NCBI RefSeq assembly: GCF_900177295.1
Contig: NZ_FWZX01000002.1
Location: 28,577 to 92,576 of the forward strand
Source: Tistlia consotensis USBA 355
Lineage (GTDB): Bacteria; Pseudomonadota; Alphaproteobacteria; Kiloniellales; DSM-21159
DNA length: 64,000 nt
Direction: 5' to 3'
Each line of letters starts with the position of its first letter. Positions within the stretch are counted from its first letter, which is position 1. Shown here piece after piece: positions 47,278 to 58,556 of this stretch. The notes below the pieces were generated by a model. The model saw only the letters and a program-made list of their open reading frames with translations, did not search any database and was not told where the DNA came from. A program made the translations under genes and the position numbers.

Positions 47278-47739
47278 ATGCGCAGCGCCGCCGCCGCCTT
47301 CGCCCTGGGCCTCACCCTGGGCCTCGCCCTCGGCGCCGCCGTGCCGGCCGGCGCCGCCGAGGAGGCGCCGCGCACGCTCTACCTGCTGCGCTGTTCCGGC
47401 TGCCACGGCCTGGACGGCAGCGGCTCGAAGGCCGGGCGGGTGCCCGGCCTGTCCGCCATCGGCCGCATCCTGGCCCACCGCGACGGGGCGCTCTATCTCG
47501 CGAACGTGCCGGGCGTCGAGAACGCGGGCCTCAGTCCCGCGGCGACGGCGCGCCTGCTCAACTGGGCCGTCGGCGTCTGGGGCGGGCTGCCGGCCGACCA
47601 GCCGGCGCCGACGCTGACCGGCGAGCAGATCGGCCGCCTGCGCAAGGTGCCGGTCGACGACCTGGTCGCCCTGCGCGCCCGTATCGCCGCCGACCTCGCC
47701 GCCCGTGGCATCGACATCGGCAGCTATTCGGGGAACTAG
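47278..47739 (+). CDS. c-type cytochrome next to the amine dehydrogenase
   Basis: A 153-residue protein with a signal peptide (AAFALGLTLGLALGAAVPAGAA) and one heme site RCSGCHGLDGSGSKAGRVPGL. A later Met-containing ligand segment is not obvious. It lies 26 bases behind the light chain gene and probably carries electrons from the TTQ enzyme, or serves its maturation. Aromatic amine dehydrogenase clusters known from Alcaligenes also have a small cytochrome gene after the light chain. A strong hairpin follows its stop. Confidence 0.82.
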   Translation: MRSAAAAFALGLTLGLALGAAVPAGAAEEAPRTLYLLRCSGCHGLDGSGSKAGRVPGLSAIGRILAHRDGALYLANVPGVENAGLSPAATARLLNWAVGVWGGLPADQPAPTLTGEQIGRLRKVPVDDLVALRARIAADLAARGIDIGSYSGN

Positions 47740-47780
47740 CCTGCCTTTCTCATGCCGGCCGCCACGAGAAAGGCAGGCTA
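47737..47780. terminator. Bidirectional terminator between convergent genes
   Basis: TAGCCTGCCTTTCTC (47737-47751) and GAGAAAGGCAGGCTA (47766-47780) form a perfect 15-bp stem with a 14-base loop. It begins in the cytochrome stop and ends in the convergent dehydrogenase stop, so one hairpin serves both genes. Confidence 0.8.
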
Positions 47781-48686
47781 CGCCTCTTCCCCCGGCAGCT
47801 TCAGCCGCGCGTTGCGGGCGTAGACCTTGGCGACGGCGGCGTCGTCCTCGCGGCCCAGGCCCATGCCGGCGGCGGCCAGGAACTGCTGCAGGGCGGCGGC
47901 GGTCAGCGGCGCCGAGAAGCGGGCGGCGCGGGCGACGTCGGAGACGATGCCCAGGTCCTTGACGAAGATCTCGACGGCCGAGCGCGGCGCATAGTCGCCC
48001 TCGACGATGTGCGGCCCCCGGTTCTCGAACATCCAGGAGCTGCCGGCGCACTTCGAGATGACCTCGAGGCAGGTCTTGGGATCGACCCCCTGGGTCATGC
48101 CGAAGGTCATGGCCTCGGCGGCGGCGGCGATGTGCACGCCGGCCAGCAGCTGGTTGACGATCTTCATGGCTGAGGCCGGCCCGGCCGCGTCGCCCAGGCG
48201 GAAGACCGTCGCGGCCAGGGCGTCGAGCAGCGGATCGGCGGCCGCGAAGGCGGCGGCGCTGCCCGAGGCCATCACGGTCAGCTCGCCGGCCGCCGCCTTG
48301 GCGGCGCCACCGGAGATCGGGGCGTCGAGGTAGGCGAGGCCGTGCTCGGCGAGCCGCGCCTCGAAGCGCCGCGCCGCTTCCGGCGGCACGGTCGCGCAGC
48401 CGATCACCAGGGCGCCGCGGCGCAGCCTGCCGGCCGCGCCGGGCGCGTCGTCGCCGGCGCCGAACAGCACCGCCTCCATCTGCGGGGCGTTGACCACGAC
48501 CAGCACCAGGGCGTCGAGGGACGGCGCGACCTCGGCGAGGCTGCCGCCCCTGCCGCCTTCGGCCTCGAAGCGCGCGACCGCCTCGGCATCGACGTCGAAG
48601 CCGTGCACCGGAAAGCCGGCCCTCAGCAGGCTGGTCGCCATGCCGAAGCCCATGGAGCCGAGGCCGACGAGGCCGACGCTGGTCAT
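47778..48686 (-). CDS. 3-hydroxyisobutyrate dehydrogenase family oxidoreductase (L-threonate dehydrogenase-like)
   Basis: A 302-residue NAD(P)-dependent enzyme. The Rossmann motif is VGLVGLGSMGFGMATSLLRAGFPVHGFDVD; the substrate motif is LDAPISGGAAKAAAGELTVMASG; the catalytic Lys lies in MKIVNQLLAGVHIAAAAEAM. This pattern fits beta-hydroxyacid dehydrogenases; the sequence GLGSMGFGMA and 'NQLLAGVHIA' recall L-threonate dehydrogenase (LtnD), but no ltn partner genes are here. It is followed on the minus strand by nothing and preceded by cysQ. Confidence 0.82.
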   Translation of the reverse strand: MTSVGLVGLGSMGFGMATSLLRAGFPVHGFDVDAEAVARFEAEGGRGGSLAEVAPSLDALVLVVVNAPQMEAVLFGAGDDAPGAAGRLRRGALVIGCATVPPEAARRFEARLAEHGLAYLDAPISGGAAKAAAGELTVMASGSAAAFAAADPLLDALAATVFRLGDAAGPASAMKIVNQLLAGVHIAAAAEAMTFGMTQGVDPKTCLEVISKCAGSSWMFENRGPHIVEGDYAPRSAVEIFVKDLGIVSDVARAARFSAPLTAAALQQFLAAAGMGLGREDDAAVAKVYARNARLKLPGEEA

Positions 48687-48716
48687 CGCGCTGTCCTTTC
48701 GCTCGCGCCCCGCTGC

Positions 48717-49529
48717 CTACTTGCTGCCGAAGGCGACGAACTCGGGGTTGCGCCAGCCGGGCTTGCCGTAGCGCAGCGGCTGGCCGTCGAGCGTCTCGAC
48801 GCGGCCGCCGGCGGCCTCCAGCACGGCCTGGCCGGCCGCCGTGTCCCACTCCATGGTCGGGCCGAAGCGCGGATAGAGGTCGGCGCGGCCGCTGGCGATC
48901 AGGCAGAACTTGACCGAGGAGCCGGCGGCCAGGGTCTGGTGCACCTGGAAGCCGGCCAGGTAGTCCTCGATGCGGTCGTCGCCGTGGCGCCGGCTGGCGA
49001 CCACCGTCAGGCCCTCCTCGGGGACCTGCCGGATCTCGATCGGCATCGGCGGCTGGTCGGTCTGCGAGAAGGTCGCCTTGGCCTCGCTGCCGGCCCAGGT
49101 CATGGCCAGGGCCGGGGCGTGGACGACGCCGGCGATCGGCTTGCCGTCCTGGACCAGGGCGATGTTGACGGTGAACTCGCCGTTGCGCGACAGGAACTCC
49201 TTGGTGCCGTCCAGCGGGTCGACCAGCCAGAACAGGTCGTGCGGCCCGATCTTCGGGTGCACGCCGTTGCTGAAGGACTCCTCCGAGACGACCGGCACGT
49301 CGGGGGTCAGCTTGGCGAGCGCGTCGAGGATGAACTCCTCGCAGGCGACGTCGGCCGCGGTGACCGGCGAGTCGTCCGCCTTGGTCGTGACCTCGATGTC
49401 CTCGCCCTCGGCGTAGTAGCCGAGCACGATCTTGCCGGCCCGCTCGGCGATCAGCCGCAGGACCGACAGCAGATCCTCGTCGCTGGCGTAGTCATCGTTC
49501 ACCGGCCGTTTCGTCTCAAAGCGCTTCAT
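48717..49529 (-). CDS. cysQ: 3'(2'),5'-bisphosphate nucleotidase CysQ
   Basis: A 270-residue enzyme of the inositol monophosphatase superfamily, which hydrolyses adenosine 3',5'-bisphosphate, a by-product of sulfate assimilation. The metal-binding blocks are [49 protein letters not shown] and [19 protein letters not shown] (WDTAAG motif). The EFL after DGTK and the '[13 protein letters not shown]' block are typical of CysQ. It is 30 bases upstream of the dehydrogenase gene and 19 bases downstream of the CoxL-type gene on the same strand. Confidence 0.93.
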   Translation of the reverse strand: MKRFETKRPVNDDYASDEDLLSVLRLIAERAGKIVLGYYAEGEDIEVTTKADDSPVTAADVACEEFILDALAKLTPDVPVVSEESFSNGVHPKIGPHDLFWLVDPLDGTKEFLSRNGEFTVNIALVQDGKPIAGVVHAPALAMTWAGSEAKATFSQTDQPPMPIEIRQVPEEGLTVVASRRHGDDRIEDYLAGFQVHQTLAAGSSVKFCLIASGRADLYPRFGPTMEWDTAAGQAVLEAAGGRVETLDGQPLRYGKPGWRNPEFVAFGSK

Positions 49530-49548
49530 CCCAAAGCCTGCTCTCCCC

Positions 49549-51888
<2,340 letters not shown>

Positions 51889-52215
51889 GCCTTGGCTCCG
51901 TTGTTTCGTGGCGTCGCAGAGTGGGGGAAGCGCCCCCTCGAGGGCGCGGGGCATGATAGGCAAGCCTTCCGCAGCGGCGAAAGGGAAAACTGGGCGGGGC
52001 CGGGATGCCCCCCGTCGCCCCGTTTCTCCTCTTCGGACTGCATGCCAAGCGGCGCCGTCCCGGCCTCCGGGCGGCTCCGCCGGCGAGGCGAACGGGCCCG
52101 GATCCAGCGATCGGATGCGCCGGGCCGCGCTTGTCTCGCCGTCGTTGCCATAGTATGCGGTCAGTGCCTCCCGAAGCGGGGGCGCCGCGCAGGGTGGGGG
52201 CGAGAGCGGTTGCCG
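51889..52215. promoter_or_regulatory. Divergent intergenic region between CoxL-like and copper-receptor genes
   Basis: 327 bases holding the promoters of both units. TTGCCATAGTATGC near 52145-52158 is the most AT-rich spot and may contain a -10 element for the plus-strand cluster. No metal-regulator box was recognised. Confidence 0.35.
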
Positions 52216-52728
52216 ATGGCGGGGGACAGGCGAAAGGTGCGGTCGAGGCGGCGGGGGCTGGCGGGCGCCAGGCGTCCTGGGCGCGCCGGCACGCTGCTCG
52301 CGCTGCTCGCCCTCGCGTTCATCGCGGTCTCCCCCTACTTCTGCCGCCTCTATATGCCGCAGGCCTACGCGGCGGTCGCTGCGGAGGCGCGGCCGGGCGA
52401 CGGTTCGGCTTCCGGCGCCTCGTCCGGCGGGGGCGTTTCCGTCGCCGAGCTGGAGGCGGTGTTCGGCAGCGGGCTGGCCTTCTGCGGCTCCGGCTTCCTG
52501 CCGGCTTCGGACGGGCAGGGCGACGAGACCAAGCCGCCGCCCGAGCTGTTCTGCCTGGCCTGCCAGCTCGCCAAGGCCGGCGCGCCGCTGCTGCCGCAGC
52601 TGCCCGAGCTGCCGAAGGCCCAGCCCGCGCCCGCCGCGCGGGTCTTCCCCTTCGCCGAGCAGGAGGTCGCGTCCGACCTCTGGTCGCTGCGCGTCGGCCT
52701 GACCCGCGCGCCGCCAACCCGCCTCTGA
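52216..52728 (+). CDS. Small membrane-anchored protein next to copper receptor (DUF2946-like)
   Basis: A 170-residue protein. A basic N-terminus (RRKVRSRRRGLAGARRPGRAG) is followed by one hydrophobic segment (LLALLALAFIAVSPYFCRLYM, about residues 27-47). The rest has cysteines in SGLAFCGSGF and PPELFCLACQLAKAG. This arrangement, just before a TonB-dependent copper receptor, resembles DUF2946-type proteins that often precede such receptors. Copper binding by the Cys residues is possible but not shown. The family call is tentative. Confidence 0.55.
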   Translation: MAGDRRKVRSRRRGLAGARRPGRAGTLLALLALAFIAVSPYFCRLYMPQAYAAVAAEARPGDGSASGASSGGGVSVAELEAVFGSGLAFCGSGFLPASDGQGDETKPPPELFCLACQLAKAGAPLLPQLPELPKAQPAPAARVFPFAEQEVASDLWSLRVGLTRAPPTRL

Positions 52729-52853
52729 ACGACTAGCCCATCTGATCGCGCGTCCGCGGCCCTTCGGCCGTCGGCGTCCGCCGGCCGTGCCTGCCCCCGG
52801 CGGCAGCCTCGCGGCGCGCGCTTCCGAGCTCGTGATTCAGAGGTCAAGCGAAC

Positions 52854-54971
52854 ATGCCTGTCGAAACCCGCCGCCCGCTGCGCGGCCTGCTTCTCTGCGC
52901 CTGCGCCGGCTCGGCGCTGCTGACGGCTCCGGCCGCCCTTTCCGCCGCGGAGCTGCCGCGCAGCCTGCCGACCATCGAGGTCGTCGACTTCGCGCCGGCG
53001 ACGCCCGCCACCGAGAGCACCGACCTGACCGAGACGCCGCCGGCACGCCCCTACAGCGATTCCGGCGACTACCTGCGCAGCCTGCCGGGGGTCACCGGCG
53101 GCCGGATGGGCGGCCACGGCATCGAGCCGGTGATCCGCGGCCAGTCCCAGACCCAGCTCAACGTCCGGTCGGACGGCTCCTACATCTACGGCGCCTGCCC
53201 GAACCGCATGGATCCGCCGAGCTCCTACGGCGCGCTCGAGACCTTCGACCGGGTGACCGTCGTGCGCGGCTATCAGAGCGTGCTGATCGGCCCGGGCGGC
53301 ACCGGCGGCAGCGTGATCCTGGAGCGCGACGCCCCGGCGCTCAGCGACAGCCGGCCGGTCACCGGCCGGTTCGGCGGCGGCGTCGAGAGCAACGGCGGCA
53401 TCTGGCGCGGCTTCGCCGATGTCGCCGGCGGCACCAGCCAGGTCTACGCCCGCGCGACCGGCGCCTACAGCGACGCCGGCGACTACCAGGACGGCAGCGG
53501 CAACACGGTGCGCAGCTCCTACAGCGACCACTCCGCGGGCCTGACGCTCGGCTGGACGCCGGGCGACGGCCGGGAGCTGTCGCTCGGCTACGAGAACAGC
53601 CGCACCGACGACGCCCTGTTCCCCGGGGCCGGCATGGATTCGCCCTATTCGGACAGCGACACCTTCCGCCTGAAGGCGAAGCAGCGGTTCGACGGCGAGG
53701 TCTTCCGGGCGTTCAGCCTCCAGGGCTACGCCAGCCTGGTCGACCACCTGATGGACAACTACTCGCTGCGCACGCCGCCGGCCAACACCTACCGGCGCAC
53801 GCCTTCGGAGTCCGACACCTACGGCTTCCAGGCGCGCGCCGAGCTGGCGGCCGGCGAGCAGCCCTTCACGCTCGCTCTCGACTATCGCGGCAACCAGCGC
53901 GACGCGACCCGCTACGCCGGCACGACCGAGGACAACGTCGACAGCGTGCAGTCGATCGTCTGGCCGGACGTGGCGATCCACGAGGTCGGCCTCGCCGCCG
54001 AGAGCATCTTCGAGATCGCCACGGACACGCGGCTGGTGCTCGGCGGCCGCTACGACCAGGTGCGCGTCAGCTACGGGCGCGCCGACGAGCGCGCGGCGAC
54101 CAGCGGGCGCAGCCCCAACGACCTCTACCGCTACTACTACGGCGTCCAAGCCTCGGATCACACCGAGCACAACTTCGGGGGCCTCGCCCGCCTGGAGTGG
54201 GATGTCGCCAGGGAGGCCACGGTCTATGCCGGCCTCAGCCGCTCCGTGCGCACCGCCGACGCCACCGAGCGGGCGGTCGCCAGCGACATGCGCATGATGA
54301 CCAGCGACAGCTCCTGGGTTGGCAATCCCGCGCTGGCACCGGAGAAGCATCACCAGCTCGACACCGGCTTCGACCTGGCCGGTGCCGGCTGGACCTTCGG
54401 GGCCTCGGCCTACGGCGACTACGTGCAGGACTTCATCCTGCGCGACAGCGCACGCGGCCAGGACGGCATCCTGGTCGTGGCCACGGACGCGAACGTCTAC
54501 CGCAACGTCGACGCCCTGCTGACCGGCTTCACCGTCAAGGGCGAATGGCTGGCGCTCTCCGAGCTGAAGCTCTCGGCCGACGGCACCTATACCCTCGGCC
54601 AGAACCTCGCGACCGGGTCGGCCCTGCCGCAGATCCCGCCGTTCCAGGGCACCCTGCGCGCCGAGTGGATGGGCGCCGAGCAGTGGAGCCTGGGGGCGGA
54701 GATGCGCTGGGCCCTGACGCAGACGCGGGTCGACCTCGACCCGACGACCGGGACGGGGCGGGACGTGCGGGAGACGCCCGGCTACGCGGTCTTCGACCTC
54801 TTCGCGAGCTGGTCGCCCTTCCAGGACTGCGACCTGCGGCTCGGCGTGACGAACCTCTTCGACACGACCTATGCCAACCACCTGAACCGCAGCAACCTTG
54901 CCGACCCGGCGGAGGTCCAGGTCAACGAGCCCGGCCGCTCGATCTTCGCCGAGGCCCGGCTGCGTTTCTGA
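52854..54971 (+). CDS. TonB-dependent copper receptor, OprC-like
   Basis: A 705-residue outer-membrane receptor with a signal peptide (LLLCACAGSALLTAPAALSAAE). The plug domain has DYLRSLPGVTGGRMGGHGIEPVIRGQSQTQLNVRSDGSYIYGACPNRMDPPSSYGALETFDRVTVVRGYQSVLIGPGGTGGSV, the hallmark of the TonB-copper group that includes OprC and NosA. The barrel ends with an aromatic terminus (ARLRF). It imports copper or is needed for loading copper enzymes. The TonB gene follows 31 bases later. Confidence 0.92.
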   Translation: MPVETRRPLRGLLLCACAGSALLTAPAALSAAELPRSLPTIEVVDFAPATPATESTDLTETPPARPYSDSGDYLRSLPGVTGGRMGGHGIEPVIRGQSQTQLNVRSDGSYIYGACPNRMDPPSSYGALETFDRVTVVRGYQSVLIGPGGTGGSVILERDAPALSDSRPVTGRFGGGVESNGGIWRGFADVAGGTSQVYARATGAYSDAGDYQDGSGNTVRSSYSDHSAGLTLGWTPGDGRELSLGYENSRTDDALFPGAGMDSPYSDSDTFRLKAKQRFDGEVFRAFSLQGYASLVDHLMDNYSLRTPPANTYRRTPSESDTYGFQARAELAAGEQPFTLALDYRGNQRDATRYAGTTEDNVDSVQSIVWPDVAIHEVGLAAESIFEIATDTRLVLGGRYDQVRVSYGRADERAATSGRSPNDLYRYYYGVQASDHTEHNFGGLARLEWDVAREATVYAGLSRSVRTADATERAVASDMRMMTSDSSWVGNPALAPEKHHQLDTGFDLAGAGWTFGASAYGDYVQDFILRDSARGQDGILVVATDANVYRNVDALLTGFTVKGEWLALSELKLSADGTYTLGQNLATGSALPQIPPFQGTLRAEWMGAEQWSLGAEMRWALTQTRVDLDPTTGTGRDVRETPGYAVFDLFASWSPFQDCDLRLGVTNLFDTTYANHLNRSNLADPAEVQVNEPGRSIFAEARLRF

Positions 54972-55002
54972 GGCCGGGTCCCGGCGGCCCCGGGAGGGGA
55001 CG

Positions 55003-55980
55003 ATGGCTCCCTGCCTTTCCCTCGGCGCCCTGCGGCCCGGCCTGCCGGTGCGGCAGGCCCTGGCCGGTGCCCTGCTGCTGCACCTGCTGGCGGTCCTGCT
55101 GCTGCTCGCGTTCCTGCCGGGGCGCTCCGTCGCCCCGGCATCGAGCCCGGCCCTGGAGGTGGCCGTCGTCGGCCTGGGAGAACCGCTTGCCGTGCCGACG
55201 GTCACGACCTCGCCGCCGGAAGCGGCCGGAAGCGGCGAAGCGGAGCCGGAGCCGCTGCGCACGGTGCCGACCGCGCCGGCGCTCCGGCCGGTCGAGCGCG
55301 CTGCCGAGCCTGGCCCCGTCGGGCCGCCGGCAGCGGTCGAGCCGGCCGTCGACACGGCCGCCGCCGCGGCGAGCGCCGCCGCCGTGCCGCCGCCGGTCGA
55401 GGAGGCGGTGCCGCCCCCGCCGCCGGTCCGGCCGGCCGTTCCGCCCCGGGCGGTGCCGGAGGCTCCTTCTGCGGCCGCGGTTCCCCCGAGCTCGGCGCCG
55501 ACCGCAGGGCAGGCTCGCCGCAGGCCGGCGGCCGCGACCTGGGCCGCCGGGGTACCTGCCGCCGGGGTACCTGCCGCCGGGGTACCTGCCGCCGGGGTAG
55601 CTGCCGCCGGGGCGCCGTCCGGCGGTCCGGCGGGGCCGGCGGCGGCCGTCGCCTCCCGCGGGGCCGGCGGCTCGGGGCCGGCTGCCGCAGCGGGGGCGCT
55701 GCAGGACTACATCAGCCGGCTGGCTGCCTGGCTGGAGCGCCATCGGCGCTACCCGAAACGCGCACGCCTGCTGCGGCAGGAGGGCGTTGCGGTCGTGCGC
55801 TTCCGCATCGACCGCCGTGGCCGCCTGCTCGACAGCCGGCTGCAGAGCAGCTCGGGCCACGAGCTGCTCGATGCCGAGGCGCTGGACCTGCTGAAGCGCT
55901 CGGCGCCGCTGCCGGCCCCGGCCGGGCCGGCGGATGCCGGGCAGGAGTTCGTCCTGCCCATCCGTTTCGAGCTGCGATGA
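55003..55980 (+). CDS. TonB-family energy transducer with long Pro/Ala linker
   Basis: A 325-residue protein. The N-terminal membrane anchor is LAGALLLHLLAVLLLLAFL. Residues 50-230 are a Pro/Ala/Val-rich periplasm-spanning linker that contains a tandem repeat VPAAG. The TonB C-terminal domain is YISRLAAWLERHRRYPKRARLLRQEGVAVVRFRIDRRGRLLDSRLQSSSGHELLDAEALDLLKRSAPLPAPAG. It most likely energises the copper receptor encoded upstream. exbB and exbD are not present in the cluster, so it must share the ExbBD of another system. Confidence 0.92.
   Translation: MAPCLSLGALRPGLPVRQALAGALLLHLLAVLLLLAFLPGRSVAPASSPALEVAVVGLGEPLAVPTVTTSPPEAAGSGEAEPEPLRTVPTAPALRPVERAAEPGPVGPPAAVEPAVDTAAAAASAAAVPPPVEEAVPPPPPVRPAVPPRAVPEAPSAAAVPPSSAPTAGQARRRPAAATWAAGVPAAGVPAAGVPAAGVAAAGAPSGGPAGPAAAVASRGAGGSGPAAAAGALQDYISRLAAWLERHRRYPKRARLLRQEGVAVVRFRIDRRGRLLDSRLQSSSGHELLDAEALDLLKRSAPLPAPAGPADAGQEFVLPIRFELR
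55543..55602 (+). repeat. Four tandem 15-base repeats inside the TonB linker
   Basis: GCCGCCGGGGTACCT is repeated at 55543, 55558 and 55573, and once more with TAGCT at its end at 55588. It codes for AAGVP units. Copy number may vary between strains without changing the frame. Confidence 0.9.
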
Positions 55981-56086
55981 GGGCATGACGCGCGGCATCG
56001 GGGCGCTGCCGCCGCGTCCGGCGTCCTGGGGCCTCCTCCCCTCCTGCCGGGTGCCTCGTCGACTCGCCCCTTGCTCGGCCTTCGCC

Positions 56087-56131
56087 TGTATGCGTATTGT
56101 ATGCAGATCGTTGCATGCAGGCTGTATGCAA
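56087..56131. promoter_or_regulatory. Probable GntR operator: repeated TGTATGC elements
   Basis: TGTATGC occurs at 56087, 56098 and 56123, and TTGCATGCA at 56111. TTGCAT (56111-56116) and ATGCAA (56126-56131) are perfect inverted arms. Such TTGTATGC-type half sites are typical targets of FadR-group GntR regulators. They lie 23-67 bases before the regulator start, so autoregulation and control of the TRAP operon are likely. Confidence 0.65.
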
Positions 56132-56153
56132 AACCGACGAGGGAGGTCGGGTC

Positions 56154-56882
56154 TTGGCCAAGCCGGACGAAGGCAAGGGATCGCTCTACGAGCGGATGCG
56201 CGAGGACATCCTGCGGCTGTCGCTGCGGCCGGGGCAGGACCTCGACGAGACGACGCTGGCCGAGCGCTACAACGTCTCGCGCACGCCGATCCGCGAGGCG
56301 CTGATCCGCCTCTCGGCCGACCGGCTGATCGTCTTCAGCCGCAACCGCGGCGCCCGGGTCACGCCGCTGATCCTGCCGGACTTCCCGCGCTTCCTGGAGG
56401 CCCTGGGCCTGCTGCAGCGCGCCGTCGCGCGGCTCGCCGCCTATCGGCACCACGCCTCGGACGTCGCCCGCCTGGACGAGAGCCTGGCCGCTCTGACCGC
56501 CTTCGCGCAGGCCGAGGACGTCGGCGACGACCGGCGGGCCAGCGACATCGTCGCCGCGGAGAAGGCGCACCTGCTGCGCATCGCCGAGGCCGGCCACAAC
56601 GGCTATCTGCGCGAGAACTACGAGAGCCTGCTGACCATCGGGCTGCGCATGATGCGCCTGCCCTTCGCCTACAGCCCGCCGATGGGCCGCACGGTCGCCG
56701 AATACCTGCGCGACCTGCTGGCGCTGCACGCCGCGCTGCTGGACGCCGTCCGCCGGGGCGACGCCGCGGCCGCCGAGACGGCGGCTGCCGAGGTCCACAG
56801 GGCGCTGGTCCTGCGGCTGCGTGAATACAACGAAGAGAACCTCGTCGCCGACGTCTCGATCGCGACCGGGACGGACGACTAA
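56154..56882 (+). CDS. GntR-family transcriptional regulator, FadR group
   Basis: A 242-residue regulator. TTG 56154 is chosen as start because GGGAGG lies eight bases upstream; frames from 56097 would run through the operator. The winged helix is LYERMREDILRLSLRPGQDLDETTLAERYNVSRTPIREALIRLSADRLI. The C-terminal FCD-type helical domain (about residues 75-225) has FLEALGLLQRAVARLAA, EKAHLLRIAEAGHN and LLALHAALLDAVRRGDAAAAETAAAEVHRALV, which binds an organic acid in this group. It precedes the TRAP transporter genes by 45 bases. Confidence 0.9.
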   Translation: MAKPDEGKGSLYERMREDILRLSLRPGQDLDETTLAERYNVSRTPIREALIRLSADRLIVFSRNRGARVTPLILPDFPRFLEALGLLQRAVARLAAYRHHASDVARLDESLAALTAFAQAEDVGDDRRASDIVAAEKAHLLRIAEAGHNGYLRENYESLLTIGLRMMRLPFAYSPPMGRTVAEYLRDLLALHAALLDAVRRGDAAAAETAAAEVHRALVLRLREYNEENLVADVSIATGTDD

Positions 56883-56927
56883 GCGGGGCCCCAACCAGAA
56901 CACGCAAGAGAACGAACAGGAGAGGTC

Positions 56928-57971
56928 ATGATGCTATCGAGGACTGGCATTCGCAGTCTGGCGGCCGCGGCGGCCGTCGGCTTCACCCTGCTGTCGCCGC
57001 TCGCGGCCGGCGCCCAGACCATCGTCAAGCTCGCCCACACCGAGGGCGAGGGCGACCTGCTCGCCAATCCCTACTGGACCTTCACGGAAGTCTTCGGCCG
57101 GGTCCTCGAGTCCCAGTCGAACGGCCGCTACAAGCTCCAGGTCTTCCCGAACAAGCAGCTCGGCGACCTCGAGTCCCTGGCCGAGCAGACCGCCCGCGGC
57201 GTGATCCAGATGTCGGCGGGCCTGTCGGCCGGCCACCTGGCCAGCTACTTCCCGCCGATCCAGGTGCTGGAGATGCCCTACACCTTCCCGACCACCGAGG
57301 TCGCGCGCACGGTGCTCGACGGGCCCTTCGGCAAGGAGCTCGCGGACGCCACCGCCAAGGCCAGCCACATCCGCATCCTGGCCTACCTGCCGTCGGCCTT
57401 CCGCAACTTCTCCAACTCGGTCAAGCCGATCCACACGCCGGCCGACATGGTCGGGATGAAGATCCGCGTGCAGTCGATCCCGATCCATCTGGCGATGGTC
57501 AAGGCGCTCGGCGCCTCGCCGACGCCGATCGCCTGGGCCGAACTCTACAACGCGCTGCAGACCGGCGTCGTCGACGGCGAGGAGAACGCGCCCTACACGA
57601 TGCTGCTGGCCAATCTCCAGGAGGTCCAGAAGTACTACACCCTGGACCATCACCTGGTGAACATGGCGCTGATCACGATCAACGACGACTTCTACGAAGG
57701 GCTCAGCGACGCGGACAAGAAGATCTTCGACTACGCGGCGCGCGAGGCCTCCTTCGCGATGCTCGGCGTGATCACCGCGAAGGAATCGCAGGACCTGAAG
57801 AAGATCGCCGCCGCCGGCGTCGAGATCTACCAGCCGACCCACGAGGAGTTCGAGCAGTTCGTCGAGGCGACGCGCAAGCCGATCCGCGACCTGCTGGCCG
57901 AAAAGGTCGGCGAGGAGTGGATCGACAAGCTCCAGAAGGCGGTCGCCACCGCCGAGAGCAAGCTCGACTGA
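56928..57971 (+). CDS. TRAP transporter solute-binding protein, DctP family
   Basis: A 347-residue periplasmic protein behind AGGAGAGG. A signal peptide is visible (SLAAAAAVGFTLLSPLAAGAQT). The mature part has IVKLAHTEGEGDLLANPYWTFTEVFGRVLESQSNGRYKLQVFPNKQLGDLESLAEQTARGVIQM and MKIRVQSIPIHLAMVKALGASPTPIAWAELYNALQTGVVDGEENAPYTML, the DctP hallmark with the conserved Arg that binds the carboxylate. The ligand is probably a small organic acid, in line with the enzymes downstream. Confidence 0.92.
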   Translation: MMLSRTGIRSLAAAAAVGFTLLSPLAAGAQTIVKLAHTEGEGDLLANPYWTFTEVFGRVLESQSNGRYKLQVFPNKQLGDLESLAEQTARGVIQMSAGLSAGHLASYFPPIQVLEMPYTFPTTEVARTVLDGPFGKELADATAKASHIRILAYLPSAFRNFSNSVKPIHTPADMVGMKIRVQSIPIHLAMVKALGASPTPIAWAELYNALQTGVVDGEENAPYTMLLANLQEVQKYYTLDHHLVNMALITINDDFYEGLSDADKKIFDYAAREASFAMLGVITAKESQDLKKIAAAGVEIYQPTHEEFEQFVEATRKPIRDLLAEKVGEEWIDKLQKAVATAESKLD

Positions 57972-58033
57972 ACCGGATCGCCGCGGCCGGTCGGACGACC
58001 CGGCCGCGGCTCCCTCCTGGAGGGTCCTCCGCG

Positions 58034-58552
58034 ATGCTTCGAACCCTGGAACGGGTGGCCGAGGTGATCGGCCTGGTCACCGGCGTCGCCGCCCGCCTGA
58101 TGATCCTCGCCGTGGTGGCGATGCTGTTCGTGCAGGTCGTGCTGCGCTTCGGCTTCCGCTACTCGCTGCCCTGGCCCGAGGAGGCCTCGCGCTACCTGAT
58201 GATCTGGGTCGTCATGCTGGCGGGCAGCCTGCTGGTCAAGGACGAGCAGCTGGTCAGCGTCGACTTCTTCGACCGGCTCTGGCCGCCGCGGCTGCTGGCC
58301 TACCGCAACGCCTTCTTCCGCCTGATGCTCGCCGGCCTGCTGGCGGTGCTGTTCTGGGAGGGCCTGGGCGAGGCGCTCTTCGACATGCGCCGGACCACGA
58401 CCGCGCTGCAGATCTCCTGGTTCTGGGTCTACCTCTCGATCCCCGTCGGCTCGGGCCTGATGCTCTTCCACATGCTGGTGCTCGCGCTGCGCGACCTGGT
58501 GCGGGGCGTCGACCCCGACCGCGACCCCTCGCTGCTGCGCGCCGAGATCTGA
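58034..58552 (+). CDS. TRAP transporter small permease, DctQ family
   Basis: A 172-residue protein with four membrane spans (MILAVVAMLFVQVVLRFGF, LMIWVVMLAGSLLVKDE, LMLAGLLAVLFWEGL, ISWFWVYLSIPVGSGLMLFHMLVLAL). The blocks FVQVVLRFGFRYSLPWPEEASRYLMIW and SWFWVYLSIPVGSGLM are typical for DctQ. It pairs with DctM. Confidence 0.92.
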   Translation: MLRTLERVAEVIGLVTGVAARLMILAVVAMLFVQVVLRFGFRYSLPWPEEASRYLMIWVVMLAGSLLVKDEQLVSVDFFDRLWPPRLLAYRNAFFRLMLAGLLAVLFWEGLGEALFDMRRTTTALQISWFWVYLSIPVGSGLMLFHMLVLALRDLVRGVDPDRDPSLLRAEI

Positions 58553-58556
58553 GGCC

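Noticed and set aside
55543..55602. CRISPR-like array
   Set aside because: Direct 15-base repeats without spacers, in frame inside the TonB linker.
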